From contig JAMYWO010000296.1 of assembly GCA_024220525.1 (NCBI GenBank), positions 1 to 46,185 of the forward strand: a stretch of 46,185 bases of DNA, given 5' to 3'. Positions 11,995 through 22,970 of the stretch are shown here, one piece after another (position 1 is the stretch's first letter; every line of letters begins with the position of its first letter). Both the position numbers and the translations under genes were made by a program. The notes under the pieces are model-generated. The model made no database searches, was not told the DNA's origin, and saw nothing but the letters and a program-made list of their open reading frames with translations. The stretch is from Cochliopodium minus (lineage: Eukaryota; Discosea; Himatismenida; Cochliopodiidae).

Positions 11995-14900
11995 TCAATC
12001 ATCAACATCATTTATAAGATCAAGAATGACATTTTTTACAGGTGGATTTGTTTGAGGAAGTTTTGTGATGTTGGCCATCCTTTTGTTTGGAACGAAAACA
12101 GGAACCATTTTATTTACAGGTTTTCTCTTTTTAGTTAAAACAGAGCCTTGACTTTCAATCTTTTGAATAGGTGTTTCAGAAATTATTTCCAAAAAACTTG
12201 GGAATTTGTTTGTATCGTTGAGTTGTTTTCCAATGTTACACGTTGTTTGATTGATCACATTTCCAGGATTTGTTTGAAGGGGAGAATAATTGTTGGGCAC
12301 AAAAGAATTTGGAAACATATTATCGTGAGTGTTTCCTTGATTGATCGATGTACGGTTAAAAGAAGTTGGGAACATAATATTGGGGTTGTTTCTTTGTAAT
12401 TTCGTAGCTTTTATCAGGTTTAAAGTAGGAAAGTTTTGATTTGTGTCTTTTGAATTGTTATTATTGTTATCACCATGATTAGTAAAATCATTGTTATTTT
12501 GATTGTTCGTATTGGTCATGAGATTCGTGTTGTTGTTTTCACCCAAAGACTTTTGTAAGAAATAATTGTTGGAGTAAGGATTATTGGAAGAATTAACTTG
12601 GTGGGGAGGAAAATGTTGATGGTTAGAGTGGGAATTAAGATGATTAGAAAGAGGAAGATGAGAAAGATTAGGGTTAAAGTTGTTATTATTGTTGTTAGTA
12701 TTGTTATTATTATTGTTGGGTAGAGAAGAGGGCATGTGGACAGAAGTAATGGTTAAATCATCTTCTTCTTCGTCCAACTGTGTCAGATCTATCTTGAATT
12801 TTTCTCCTCCTATTTTGAAAGGGCTGGGAGTATAGTTGTGAAAAGGAAAGTTACTAAAATTTCTATTATTATTACTCGAGTATCCATTGAGAAAACCATT
12901 GGGATAGTTAAAATTATTCATGTAATTGTTGTTATTGTTATCATTATTATTGTTACTGTCATTGTTATTTTCATTGTAACTGTTAAGATAAGTATTATAA
13001 GTGTTAACAGGGTTTCCGTTGTACTCACGATAGCATTGTTGAGCAAACTCTTTTTCAGACAAGTGATCACCAATGACCAACTCGTTTCTGTGATGAGAAA
13101 GAACACCTGACTCCCTCAAAAGCGCCTCCAAATTGTGATCGCCTCCCAAAACAGAAAGAGTTTGCATACTAGAGTTTTTATTATCACCCCCACCTTTGTT
13201 AGGATCATTCGAATCAAGAGTGTGTACTTTGAAAGAATGATACATTTCCTCACTTTTCTTTAAAAGCTGATCTGTTATGGTGTCTTCGTTTTCTTTGCTA
13301 TCGTTTTCTGTTTTCAGCAAATTGGCCATACCGAAGATGTCTCCTTCTTGTCCCCTCACCCCTGCCACTCCTTTGAAGTATCTCTTCTCGTGTTTGTTGT
13401 GCAAACTTATATTCGCTATTTGTTGCTTGTACATTTGTCTTTGGTAAATTCTCTCTGCACAAATAAATAAAAATAAAAAAGATATAAAATAATTAATTTA
13501 AAAATTATTTTCCAACAATAAAATAAAAAATTGATATAAATAATAAAAAAAAATAAAAAATAATAAAATATACCTTCGATAGTATTGGCAGAAATGAAGC
13601 GAAAGATCTTGGTGTCTTTCTTTTGTCCAATACGATAAACACGATCCTGAGCTTGGAGATCCCAAGAGACATTCCAGTTGGGATCAAAAACAACAACAAC
13701 AGAAGCAGAAGTCAAATTCAAGCCCAAACCACCCACCTTGGTAGTCATGATGAAAATAAAAGAAGTGGGACTGTTGTTGAAATCATCCACGATGGACATT
13801 CTTTTCTCGTTAGGAACTTTACCATCCAAACGGTGACATTTGTAGTGTAAATCTCTCTCGATGAATCTTTCTAAAATGTCCAACATCCTCACACGATTCG
13901 AAAAAATCAAAACTTTGTGTCCCTCACTTTTCCAGACAGCCAACAGTTTACTTAAAACGTTCATTTTACCAGAGAGTTGGGTGTGATCGTTTTTATTGAA
14001 GCCCTTTTCTATCAGAGCTTTTTGCTCTCCGTAAGCAGAGTTCATGAAGACTTCAAACTTTTTTCTGTTTTCTTCAGAGGTGAGGGAAGGATGGATGAGA
14101 ATGAGATGGTTGGCGAGTTTTTGCAAATTTTGGATGGCAGGTAAAAGCAAATTTTTGACTGAAACACCTTCCACTTCGGAAAAACAACATACACCCTTTC
14201 TTTTTCCGCTCCCACAATCGCAATCTTCTGTGATTTTTCTCAGGTAAGAGTATTCCTCTGAGTGAAGAATCCTGTCGTAAACAATCTTTTGTGTTGGTGC
14301 CAAGGGACAGAAAACAATGATATCTTGTTTGTTGGGAAGGATATCTTTGATGACACTCTTATCTCTTCTCAGGATGATGTTTTCATTGAGAATTTTGGAT
14401 AATTTGGAAGAAGCAACTTTCGCATTGAAAATATCTTGTTTGGATGCATCCATTCTGTGACCTTGTTTAATGGGATGGATATATTTGACTTGCATATCAT
14501 TAGCTGTTCCCAATGATCCAGGTTGGCACCAATTGATCAGAGTATATAATTCAGTCAATTTGTTTTGCATCACGGTCCCAGTCAAGCCATATCTTTTATT
14601 TGTATTCATTGCATTCAAGGCTTTTGATACTTTGCTTTTAGGATCTTTAATTTTATGAACTTCATCACAAACTGCGAGATCCCATTGTACTTTGTGGATC
14701 AAATCTATATCATTTCTAAAGGATTCATAGCTCACCAAAAGAATTTCTGAAAATGATTTCTCCATGTTTTCTATTATTGCATTTTTTGTTTTTCCTTTGT
14801 ATTTTATCACTTTGAAATCTCCCCATTGAATGAATTCTCTTTTCCAATTATCTAGTAAACTTGCGGGTGCTATGATCAATACTTTTAAATTTTTGGGATT

Positions 14901-15422
14901 TGCTTTGGTTGTTTTCTCATCTGATTTCCCCAATACAGCAGATAAAAATGAAATTGTTTGCAAGGTTTTTCCCAATCCCATATCATCGCATAATAAGCCT
15001 CCTTTATCTTGTGAATATAATTTCCATAAAAATTTTACTCCTTCTCTTTGATAATCTCTCATTATCTTATTTATAGATGCTGGTACTTGTACCAATGGAT
15101 CTTTTTGTAAGACAAGTGGCTCATTTGGACCATTATCCTCCAATTCTTTTTGAATTTTCCCCTTTTTTTTCCCTTTACTCTCATCCATCATCATTTTCAA
15201 ACTATTTTTCTTTTTTGGTGTCAAATCCAATTCATTAAGTATTTCTATTTCATCCTCATCCTCATCTTTGTTTTGGGATCCTTTGTTTTGCGATAATTTG
15301 TTTTGGGAATCTTTGTTTTGGGATTCATTGTTTTGGTATTTTTCAGCTTCATTTAATAAATCTTCTATCAAATCATCATCTTCTTTATTATCATCTTCCA
15401 ATAAGTCCAAATAGTCATCCAT
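11995..15422 (-). CDS. ERCC6L2: SNF2 translocase of the ERCC6L2 type, ~1,100 aa
   Basis: Two exons (15422-13574 and 13454-11995); the join gives NTIEERIYQRQMYKQQ in frame. An acidic N-terminus with QNK(D/L/G)SQNK repeats is followed by SNF2 motifs: I GLLCDDMGLGKT, II as DEVH (most relatives have DEAH), III GLTGTVMQNK, then the second lobe with KVLIFSNRVRML, TKVGGLGLNL and QAQDRVYRIGQKK. Two features point to ERCC6L2 rather than CSB/Rad26: the Cys cluster CDCGSGKRKGVCC between the lobes and RYFKGVAGVRGQEGDIFGMA after the helicase. A HEBO-like segment may follow (ESGVLSHHRNELVIGDHLSE). The last ~350 residues are Asn-rich with a short conserved-looking tail. Known role of the family: nuclear DNA-repair factor acting in end joining. 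The gene is divergent from the orphan gene at 15587. Confidence 0.85.
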
Positions 15423-15586
15423 ATTTGTTATAACTCAATTTTTTTTTATTTTCAGATTAAACGGATCAAATAAAAAGATTTTGATCCAGTTTTAGTTCAA
15501 ATGATTCTCAAGGTAGTATCATAAATAAATTTGTATAATCTGTTTTTAGGGTGATAAAAATTAAAAAAAAATTGATAAATAAAATA
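15423..15586. promoter_or_regulatory. Divergent promoter spacer (ERCC6L2-type gene / orphan gene)
   Basis: 164 bases between two start codons facing away from each other. It contains a perfect 8-base inverted repeat, GGATCAAA (15463-15470) and TTTGATCC (15480-15487), with a 9-base A/T loop. The palindrome could bind a dimeric regulator or be a relic of a small repeat. Nothing else stands out. Confidence 0.35.
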
Positions 15587-16203
15587 ATGGAAGAACAGGT
15601 ATCTTTAGAAAAGGATTTCCAAGTGGAAGATAAAGTTGTTGAATTCATGAAAATACAAATAGATACCGAAATCAATAGATTGAAAGAGCTCGGTGGAAAA
15701 TGCATTCCTGTATTTTTATAAAAAATTTTCCACATTATTTATTTAAATAACGCAATTTAATTAATGAAGGTTCCAGTAAGATAGATATCAATTGTGAATA
15801 AATGAATATAATTTAAATATTAGATAAAAAATACATCATTAGTGAAAGATGGAGGGAAAATATGGAATAGAATAGTAAGAATTCAATTTATTTTTTAAAT
15901 CACCAAAATTTTAAACAACATCAGGAAGCAAATACAGGTTTTGATTTTAATAAAGTAAAAGAGATAATGATATCAGATCCTATTGACTGTACATCAAAAG
16001 AGGGATTTAAATATATCAATGTTTTATGTTTCACAACCCAACCAATGCCAATTATTCTTCCTTATGTTTACCCTGATGATCAAGATAACAAGCTGAATTG
16101 TTGGTTATTGATCAATAATAAAGGATCAAGGTCAAAACATGTAGTCAAGACTTTCCAAGAAGTTTCATCAACCTCAACCAGCAATGATAACAATACAAAA
16201 TAA
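15587..16203 (+). CDS. Orphan small protein, ~152 aa, 3-4 exons
   Basis: I do not recognise it. Exon 1 (15587-15709) encodes a charged helix ending GGKCIP. A possible 6-base exon GTTCCA (15770-15775) is followed by exon 15824-15874 (IKNTSLVKDGGKIWNRI) and exon 15925-16203, which ends in VSSTSTSNDNNTK. Skipping the 6-base exon also keeps frame, giving one 114-base intron instead of two of 60 and 48 bases. The middle (DPIDCTSKEGFKYINVLCFT) looks globular, with a Pro-rich strand QPMPIILPYVYPDD; there is no membrane segment or signal peptide. A conserved core with a loose Ser/Asn tail suggests a real gene. It shares a divergent spacer with the ERCC6L2-type gene. Confidence 0.6.
15770..15775 (+). 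other. Candidate 6-base micro-exon (GTTCCA)
   Basis: The six bases are preceded by an intron ending in AAG and followed by GTAAGAT, a strong donor. Including them adds Val-Pro in frame. The alternative is that they are intronic, so this is only a candidate. Confidence 0.35.
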
Positions 16204-16300
16204 ATCATGATTTATTAAATCAATCTCTGAAAAAGAAGAAATTTTTTATTAAAATATAAATTATTTAATCAAATAGGAATTATTTATGAAATAAATTAGT

Positions 16301-18147
16301 TTAGTTGTTGGTGTTGTTTGTAGTTGTGCTGGTTTCAGGTCTCATGGATGGATAAAGAATGACTTCTTTAATGTTGACTTGATCAGTCAACAACATGGTG
16401 AATCTATCAATACCCATACCCCATCCTCCAGTTGGTGGCAAACCATATTCAAGAGAGACACAAAAGCTTTCATCAACAATTTGTGCTTCATCATCACCTT
16501 TCAATTTATCTTTAGCTTGAGAAGAAAATCTTTCTCTTTGAATGTGAGGGTTATTCAATTCAGTGTAGGAATTACAGACTTCTCTTCCAACAACAAACAT
16601 TTCAAATCTTTCGGTGAAACCAGGACGATCTCTGTGATTTTTGGAGAGAGGACTCATGATTTCAGGGTGATTGGTGATAAAGGTTGGATTGACGCATCTG
16701 GGTTCGATGAATTCTCCCACCAATTTGTCCAAAAGACGAGCGGTGGTGAGAGGAGGGGAGCATTCTACACCTTTTTCTTTGCAAATATCTTGAAGGTATT
16801 GGTTGGCTTCTTCAGAAGCGAGATCATAAGGGATTTCAATACCTTCTTCTTTCAAACCTTCCATCATATCAATTTTTTTGAAAGGAGGAGTAAAATCGAT
16901 TTCGATAGGATCTTTATCATACCCATTTACGTGGTATTTAAAGGTGTATCCACCAGTGATGTCTTTAACCAATTTGGAGAAGACATCTTCAGAGACTTTG
17001 ATCAAATCATGGTAATCTGCATACGCCCAATAGAATTCGATGGTGGTGAATTCAGGATTGTGGGTCATGTCGATAGCTTCATTACGGAATTGTTTACCAA
17101 TTTCGTAAACTCTTTCAATTCCTCCAATAATTAACATTTTCAAATAAAGTTCAGGAGCAATTCTCATGTAGAGATCTTGGTTCAAATCATTGTGATGAGT
17201 GATGAATGGTTTTGCAGTGGCACCACCGGGAATCATGTTCATCATGGGTGTTTCTACTTCCAAAAAGCCCAAATTATCAAAATAATCTCTCAAACCTTTG
17301 ATCACTTTAGCACGCACTTCAAAGTTTTTACGAACAGGATTGCAAATGAGATCGAGATATCTTTGTCTGTATCTGATTTCTACATCTTTCAATCCATATT
17401 TTGTATCTGGGAGGACATGGAGGCAAGGAGACAACAATTGAATTTCTGTTGCGGTGATACTCAATTCTCCAGTGTTGGAAGAAGAAGGATTACCAATTAC
17501 TCCAATTATATCTCCTCTTCTCAAAAGGGTATTAATTTTCTCGAATTCTTCTGGATCTTTATAGAGACCGAGATTACAAATTACTTGGAGTTTTGCATCC
17601 TCTGAAATTACATCATAAAACACAAGTTTGTCTCCAAATACGTGTTTACGTTGGATTCTTCCCACAATATTCTCGATTTCTTCAAGTTTTTTTTTTGGTG
17701 TTTCTTTCAAGGATGCATATTTTTGGTTGAATTCTGGGGTTCTCAATGATACATGAAATTTATGGGGATATAATTTTATTCCTTTTTTTTCAAAATAATT
17801 GAGTTGGTTGACTCTACTTTTGTAATATTCCTTTTATTATTATAAATATAAAAAATTAATAAATAAAAAATATTGAATAAATTAAGTGTTTTACATTTGG
17901 ATCAAGTGGATCTTCATCTTGGAATTTTTTCTCTTTTTTTGGTTGGTTCTGGTTTTGTTGTTGTTGAAGCAATTTTTTCTCTTCATTCTCTTTTTTTTTT
18001 TTTTCTTGTTCCTCTTTTTTTTTTCTTCTTTTTTGTTCACTTTGATTATGGAAAAAAAGAAAAGAGTTTCAAAATATTTCTTTTTATAAACAAAAGATTT
18101 ATTTACCTTTTTGATAATACTTCAGGTTGATTATTTTGATCAGACAT
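16301..18147 (-). CDS. KARS1: Lysyl-tRNA synthetase, class II, cytosolic type
   Basis: Three exons; about 580 residues. The N-terminus ([13 protein letters not shown], then [14 protein letters not shown]) is the lysine-rich helix typical of eukaryotic cytosolic LysRS, which helps bind tRNA. The OB-fold anticodon domain spans ~aa 120-230 ([18 protein letters not shown]). Class II motifs follow: motif 1 [10 protein letters not shown], motif 2 [20 protein letters not shown] and motif 3 [12 protein letters not shown]. The protein ends in a short Thr/Asn tail. It charges tRNA-Lys using ATP. One gene often supplies both cytosol and mitochondrion in protists by alternative starts; no clear presequence is visible here. 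Confidence 0.95.
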
Positions 18148-18340
18148 CCTTGATTATTGGAATTAAAAGTACTCTATTAATTTTTTTTATATTTATTTTA
18201 TTTTATTATGAACTATAAAGTGATTTTTTTTTTTAGAGTGAGTATTATGAGAAAATTATAAGAAAAAAAAATTGGATACTCTCAAAAGAATAGTACTTTA
18301 ATTGAAGTCTTGTGACATAGAATAAAAATTTTTTTTTTCA

Positions 18341-19957
18341 TTATTTTGAAATATTTCTCAATTTTTTGCTGAGAATTTCGATTTGATGATGGAATTCTTG
18401 ATATTGTGGTGAAAATCTGATGGGATCATTTGGAAGAATATATCTTTGGGCAACTTTCAATTTTTTGAGATTATGTTTTGCTTTCAATAGCTTTTTCTTT
18501 TTGATGAGGATATCAATTATAATCAAGGAACATTCAGGATGTTGGTGTTCGACATTAAAAAAAGGCAATAAATATTGATAAATCTCTTCATGATGTCCTT
18601 CTTCATTCAAATCCAAAATAAGATGATCGACTATATCAGTGATGGAATCTGGGAATTGTTTTGTCAAAAAATCAATTTTCTCTCCAAATTGGTTTGATTC
18701 AATCAAAGTTTCCATTTGCGAAGTCAATAAATGCAATAGAGGTGAAAAAGAATATGTACCCACACTTTTTTCAACAGACGACCAATCATCATCAAACAAA
18801 CTACAATAATGAGAAGGATAATCAAGAGATGAAGAATCTAAAATTACACTTTTTAAAGAACATTCTCTGCTTTCTTCCATTTTGCCCAAATCTTGATAAT
18901 AAAGAGAAGATAAATGATAAAAAAGAGCTTCTCTTTCCCTTTCAATTTTCTCTTCATCTTCAACTTCTTCCTCTCCTTCCACCTCTTTCAAAGATCTTTG
19001 TTTGTTTTCTAATTCTTGCTCTCTAGTTGTGAAAAGATTTTCTTTTACATTGTCTTTTTCTGTGATTATCAAGTCTTTATTTTTGTTCTTTTCAATTCTT
19101 ATTTCTTTCAATTTTTCTATTTCTTCTTTTATTTCTTCGAGCAATCCATTCATCTCTCCTGATTTTAGAACTTGGTTTGAATCTTCAGAGAGCAACACTT
19201 TTGCATAAAGGATTTTGTGATCAATAGAATCATCCAAATAAAGTAATCTTTTGCAAGCATTTTCCATGTCTTGATTCCTATCTTCCATTATCAACTTTTT
19301 TTCAATCTTTTCCTCTAAGAGAAGAGGATTAAACCATCCATTTTCATATCTTCTTGGCATTTTCTCAAAAACATTCTCCAATGCTGAATATAATTCTCCT
19401 TTTCTCATAGATTCCAGTTCTTCAAGGGTGATTATTCTTATATTATCAAGATCATGATTAAGATAAGCATGTTTTTTTATTTCAATCAATTTTTGGAACA
19501 AATCATTTGATTCTATCTCTTCCAATTTGAATCCTGAAGGTATAAAGTCCTTGGAAAAAAAATTGATTACTTTTTTGGGATAAATGGGAATAGAACTTTC
19601 AGTTTCGCTATATATTTCCCCACTTTCTTTATTTTTGATGATATAGAATGAACTTTGTTTTAAAATGTTTTCATAAAAAGTTTTTGTATTCAATTGCGGA
19701 TTTTGTTGAGATAATTCAATTGAATTCATTATTTCATATTCTTCTTCTCCAACCTCTGGTTCTTCAGAAATTTTTGGCATTTTTTTGTCCTTCATTTCCT
19801 TTATTTTCTTGTCAATATATTTTACTTTCCTTCTTTGTGATGTATAATCGTATTTGATGATTGATGGGAAAAAAATTGAAAATTTAGTGTTGAATCCATT
19901 ATTCTTCAAAGGAAACAGGGAGGATCTTTTCAGAAAAAAGAGATTTTTATTCAACAT
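18341..19957 (-). CDS. Orphan 538-aa protein with a presequence-like N-terminus and helical repeats
   Basis: A single uninterrupted frame, unusual here where most genes are split. The first ~35 residues (MLNKNLFFLKRSSLFPLK) are basic, hydroxylated and non-acidic, as in mitochondrial presequences. A Lys-rich stretch follows, then a long all-helical region. A charged coiled-coil-like part lies at ~aa 270-345 (many E/K/R), and TPR-like helix pairs at ~aa 345-530 (ALFYHLSSLYYQDLGKMEES; LIIIDILIKKKKLLKAKHNL). I do not recognise the family. A mitochondrial TPR-type scaffold or translation factor would fit but is a guess. It shares a 145-base divergent spacer with ARL1. Confidence 0.65.
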   Translation of the reverse strand: MLNKNLFFLKRSSLFPLKNNGFNTKFSIFFPSIIKYDYTSQRRKVKYIDKKIKEMKDKKMPKISEEPEVGEEEYEIMNSIELSQQNPQLNTKTFYENILKQSSFYIIKNKESGEIYSETESSIPIYPKKVINFFSKDFIPSGFKLEEIESNDLFQKLIEIKKHAYLNHDLDNIRIITLEELESMRKGELYSALENVFEKMPRRYENGWFNPLLLEEKIEKKLIMEDRNQDMENACKRLLYLDDSIDHKILYAKVLLSEDSNQVLKSGEMNGLLEEIKEEIEKLKEIRIEKNKNKDLIITEKDNVKENLFTTREQELENKQRSLKEVEGEEEVEDEEKIEREREALFYHLSSLYYQDLGKMEESRECSLKSVILDSSSLDYPSHYCSLFDDDWSSVEKSVGTYSFSPLLHLLTSQMETLIESNQFGEKIDFLTKQFPDSITDIVDHLILDLNEEGHHEEIYQYLLPFFNVEHQHPECSLIIIDILIKKKKLLKAKHNLKKLKVAQRYILPNDPIRFSPQYQEFHHQIEILSKKLRNISK

Positions 19958-20044
19958 TTTTTTTATTTTTTGCCTTTATTTTAATTATTCATTTGATTTG
20001 GAATGATTGAATGAAGCTTAGTTCCAATGAAGCAAATTATGTAA

Positions 20045-20050
20045 CACGTG
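20045..20050. promoter_or_regulatory. CACGTG palindrome in the divergent spacer upstream of ARL1
   Basis: A perfect CACGTG (E-box/G-box class, bound by bHLH or bZIP dimers in many eukaryotes) lies 53 bases before the ARL1 start and 88 bases before the start of the orphan gene on the other strand. It stands out in a spacer that is otherwise nearly all A and T. Function is inferred only. Confidence 0.3.
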
Positions 20051-20102
20051 ATTTTCTAAAATTAAAATAAAAAAAAATTGTTGTTATTCATTTGTGACAA
20101 AC

Positions 20103-21068
20103 ATGGGTATATATTCTGATTTATTTCTATAAAATAATACTTAACTTTCCAAAATAGGTTCATTATTTTCAAAAATTTTTGGTGGTCTCTTTGGTATTGA
20201 CAGATATTATTCCAATTTAAAAATTTTTATAAATTCTTTTAAATCTAGGCAATAAGGTAATAAAGTTCCTTTGGAAATTAAAACTTGAATAACAAATAAT
20301 AGGGTAAAATGAAATAAATAAATCAGTTTATTATTTTCATCAAAATATTCTTTTCAATAAAACAAAGATGTAAGAATTTTGATTCTTGGTTTGGATGGTG
20401 CTGGAAAAACCACAATACTTTATAAATTACAATGTGGGGAAGTTGTGACAACCATACCAAGTATAAAAAAAATCATTGATCACCCCCTTTATAAATTAAT
20501 TTTTAAAAAAAATAGCCATTGGATTTAACGTTGAAACGATCAATTATAAAAACATAACTTTAAATGTTTGGGATCTTGGTGGTCAAACATCTATTAGACC
20601 ATATTGGTGAGATTTAAAAATAATCAATTTATAAAGGGAAATAATAAAAATTAATCATAGGAGATGTTATTACGCAAATACAACTGCAATAATTTATGTT
20701 GTTGATTCTTCTGATACTGTAAACAATTTTTTTTTTATGTCTTTATAAATTTTTCTTTTGGAATTTTTAACTTCTTTTGTCTTTTTCTGAATTACATAAC
20801 TTTTGATAAATAGGAAAGAATTAGTATTGCAAAAGAAGAATTACATTCAATGTTGAATGAGGATGAATTGAAAGATGCGGTTCTTTTGGTTTTTGCAAAT
20901 AAACAAGATTTGCCAGGAGCGATGACTGCAACACAAGTTTCTGAGACTCTCGAACTCCAAAAATTGAAAAATAGACAATGGTCCATATTTAAATCTTCTG
21001 CTATCCAAGGGGATGGTTTGGATAAGGGTTTGGATTGGTTGGTAGAAAGATGCTCAAAAGGAAAATAA
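20103..21068 (+). CDS. ARL1: ARF-like GTPase ARL1, with very small 5' exons
   Basis: Proposed exons: 20103-20106 (ATGG), 20158-20193, 20249-20256 (8 bases), 20303 (1 base), 20368-20460, 20516 onward, and three more. The protein reads [20 protein letters not shown] then [12 protein letters not shown], the same length as animal ARL1 up to the P-loop. Gly2 allows N-myristoylation. G motifs: G1 GLDGAGKTT, switch I TTIPTIGFN, G3 WDLGGQ, G4 ANKQD, G5 SSA. The [14 protein letters not shown] segment is ARL1-like. An alternative join (donor at 20265, acceptor at 20375) avoids the 1-base exon and gives GNKVIKILILG, but uses a weak donor and loses the conserved Arg before ILILG. ARL1 acts at the trans-Golgi to recruit GRIP golgins; SYS1, an upstream partner in yeast, is also in this window (40232). 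Confidence 0.9.
20303..20303 (+). other. Candidate 1-base micro-exon (G) in ARL1
   Basis: The context is ...AATAATAG|G|GTAAAATG. Flanking introns of 46 and 64 bases have GTAATA and GTAAAA donors and end in TAG and AAG. Together with the 8-base exon GCAATAAG (20249-20256), this single G makes the codons for Gly-Asn-Lys-Asp-Val-Arg that join exon 2 to the P-loop exon in frame. Omitting it shifts the frame. Confidence 0.5.
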
Positions 21069-21511
21069 GCTAATTTTTGAAATTTAATTGTAGCTTCAAT
21101 TTCTTTGATTAAATTTATTAAAATGTTTATTTAATTAATTCCATATATAATCAAATTTGAAAAAGCCAACAAGGATCCAATCATTTTTGCCAACTCTTGT
21201 ATTCCCTCATGCTTTCATTCAATATGATGTAAGATTACTATAAATAATGTGACAAAAAATTAATACAAAATTTGAATCTTTCAAAGCTTGTTTATTAAAA
21301 AAAATCTTCATTTGAAGTTGATTAAAGAAAATGAAAAGTTTCATTCCTAAATAAATTAATTTTTGCAATCAAAACCCTATAAAACAAAAAGAAATAAGTT
21401 AATAGTACAATTAAATAGAATTCCAAACCTATCTTGTGCAAAAAGTTCTTCCTTTAAAGTATTAAGTTTAGAATGATATAAAAAATATAATTTTTATTAT
21501 TTATTCGTAAA
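21069..21511. other. Intergenic stretch between convergent genes
   Basis: 443 bases between the ends of ARL1 and the tectonin-PI3K gene, which converge. A/T-rich with several poly-A/T runs that may serve as 3'-end signals for both genes. I see no reading frame, RNA gene or repeat in it. Confidence 0.6.
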
Positions 21512-22939
21512 TTACCATTTTTTTGACCAATTTGTTGGTCCTTCCTCTATCATTTTTTTGACCTCTTCACATGCTTTTTCTTCACTTAACCCTTCGAAAA
21601 AAGCAAGTTCTTGCAAATAAGTGACAGGATTGATTTCAGGAGAAGAGTTGGAGAATAAATTTTTTGCAATTTCCATGATCATTTCTTGATGTCTCCACAA
21701 TATTCTGTATGCAATTAAACAGTTCGTAACGAAAGATTCCCAAATATTAGCTTCTATGAAACTATTCTTCATTTTTTCAGAGATGGCAAACAAATTAGGG
21801 GGATCTATCTTTGGTGAGAGTCCAAATACTATTTTTTTTTTTAAATAAATTAATGTAAAATAGAAAAAAAAAGTAAAAAAAAGAGATTGTATGGTATACC
21901 GTATCCAAAGTCAATGTGAAAAAAGATTCTGTTTTTTTTAGTAATCAACATGTTGTCTTTATGTCTGTCTCTTACACCACAAATAAAACCAGCAATGTAA
22001 CCACCAACAGCAGAAGGGAGGGTGTATTGTTCATTGACATCTTTCCATTCTTGTCCAACCAAAGATTCACTTTCATCAATGATTTCCAAGTAACCAATTC
22101 CATTCATATAAGTGGAAACAGGAACGATGGAATAAGTTTGAGCAAAAGGAAGAGCACAAGAAAAAAGGTGCATGTTTTTTTTCCAAATAGAATTGAAAAG
22201 AATGAAAAGTTTTTCAATGAAAAGATCTTGAGTTGTGTTGTCTCCTATTTTTAAAATGATCATTTTTTTCATTTTTGTGTGAGAATTGGAAAGCGAGATG
22301 AGTTTTGGTTTGGTTTTAGAGTCAAACACTTTTAAAACTTCTGCATGATTCATTTCTAAATCTGGGAAATTGGGATGAACAAAAGTAGATTGGTAGACAC
22401 CCTCTATTTTGTGAAGTTCGTTTAAAGTGAATTGATAAGAAGAATCTAGTTGATAGAAAGAATTGGGAAACATTGTTGTTAGTGCACTTTTCTGGTAGGC
22501 AGCCAAGAAATAATTAATTTTTTTATTTTTTTTGGCCAACTCGTAAAAGAAATGAACGATGCTGTGATATTTTTGAAGATTGGTTTGAATTTCAGTGATG
22601 ATGAGAGGAAATAGTTGGATGATGGAAGAAAGAGAAAATTTGTTTAAATGTCTCATTTGTAAATTGTGATCAGAAATGATAGATGCCAATTCAAACACTT
22701 GATTGTAATCTTCATTAGACACTAAATATTCTATCACTTCTAATCTCACTTTTTTATGAGATTGTACATAGTCCAGTGCACTCTTTCCTTTATTGTCTTT
22801 TAAACTTGCATCTGCTTTACTTTCTATCAACATTTGAATCATTTTCAAATCTACTTCATAGTCGCATCCCATTTCATGTAAGCATGTTTTTCCTTCTTCA
22901 TCTCTTATATTACTATCCACTCCATGCTCGATAAACATC

Positions 22940-22970
<31 letters not shown>

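Noticed and set aside
16379-17605. Long frames on the + strand (251 and 142 codons)
   Set aside because: They are antisense to the lysyl-tRNA synthetase, whose motifs are unmistakable.
20194-20248. A possible AT-AC (U12) intron starting ATATTATT in ARL1
   Set aside because: A GT donor four codons earlier (TTTG|GTATTG) gives a normal intron and the expected LFG-N sequence.
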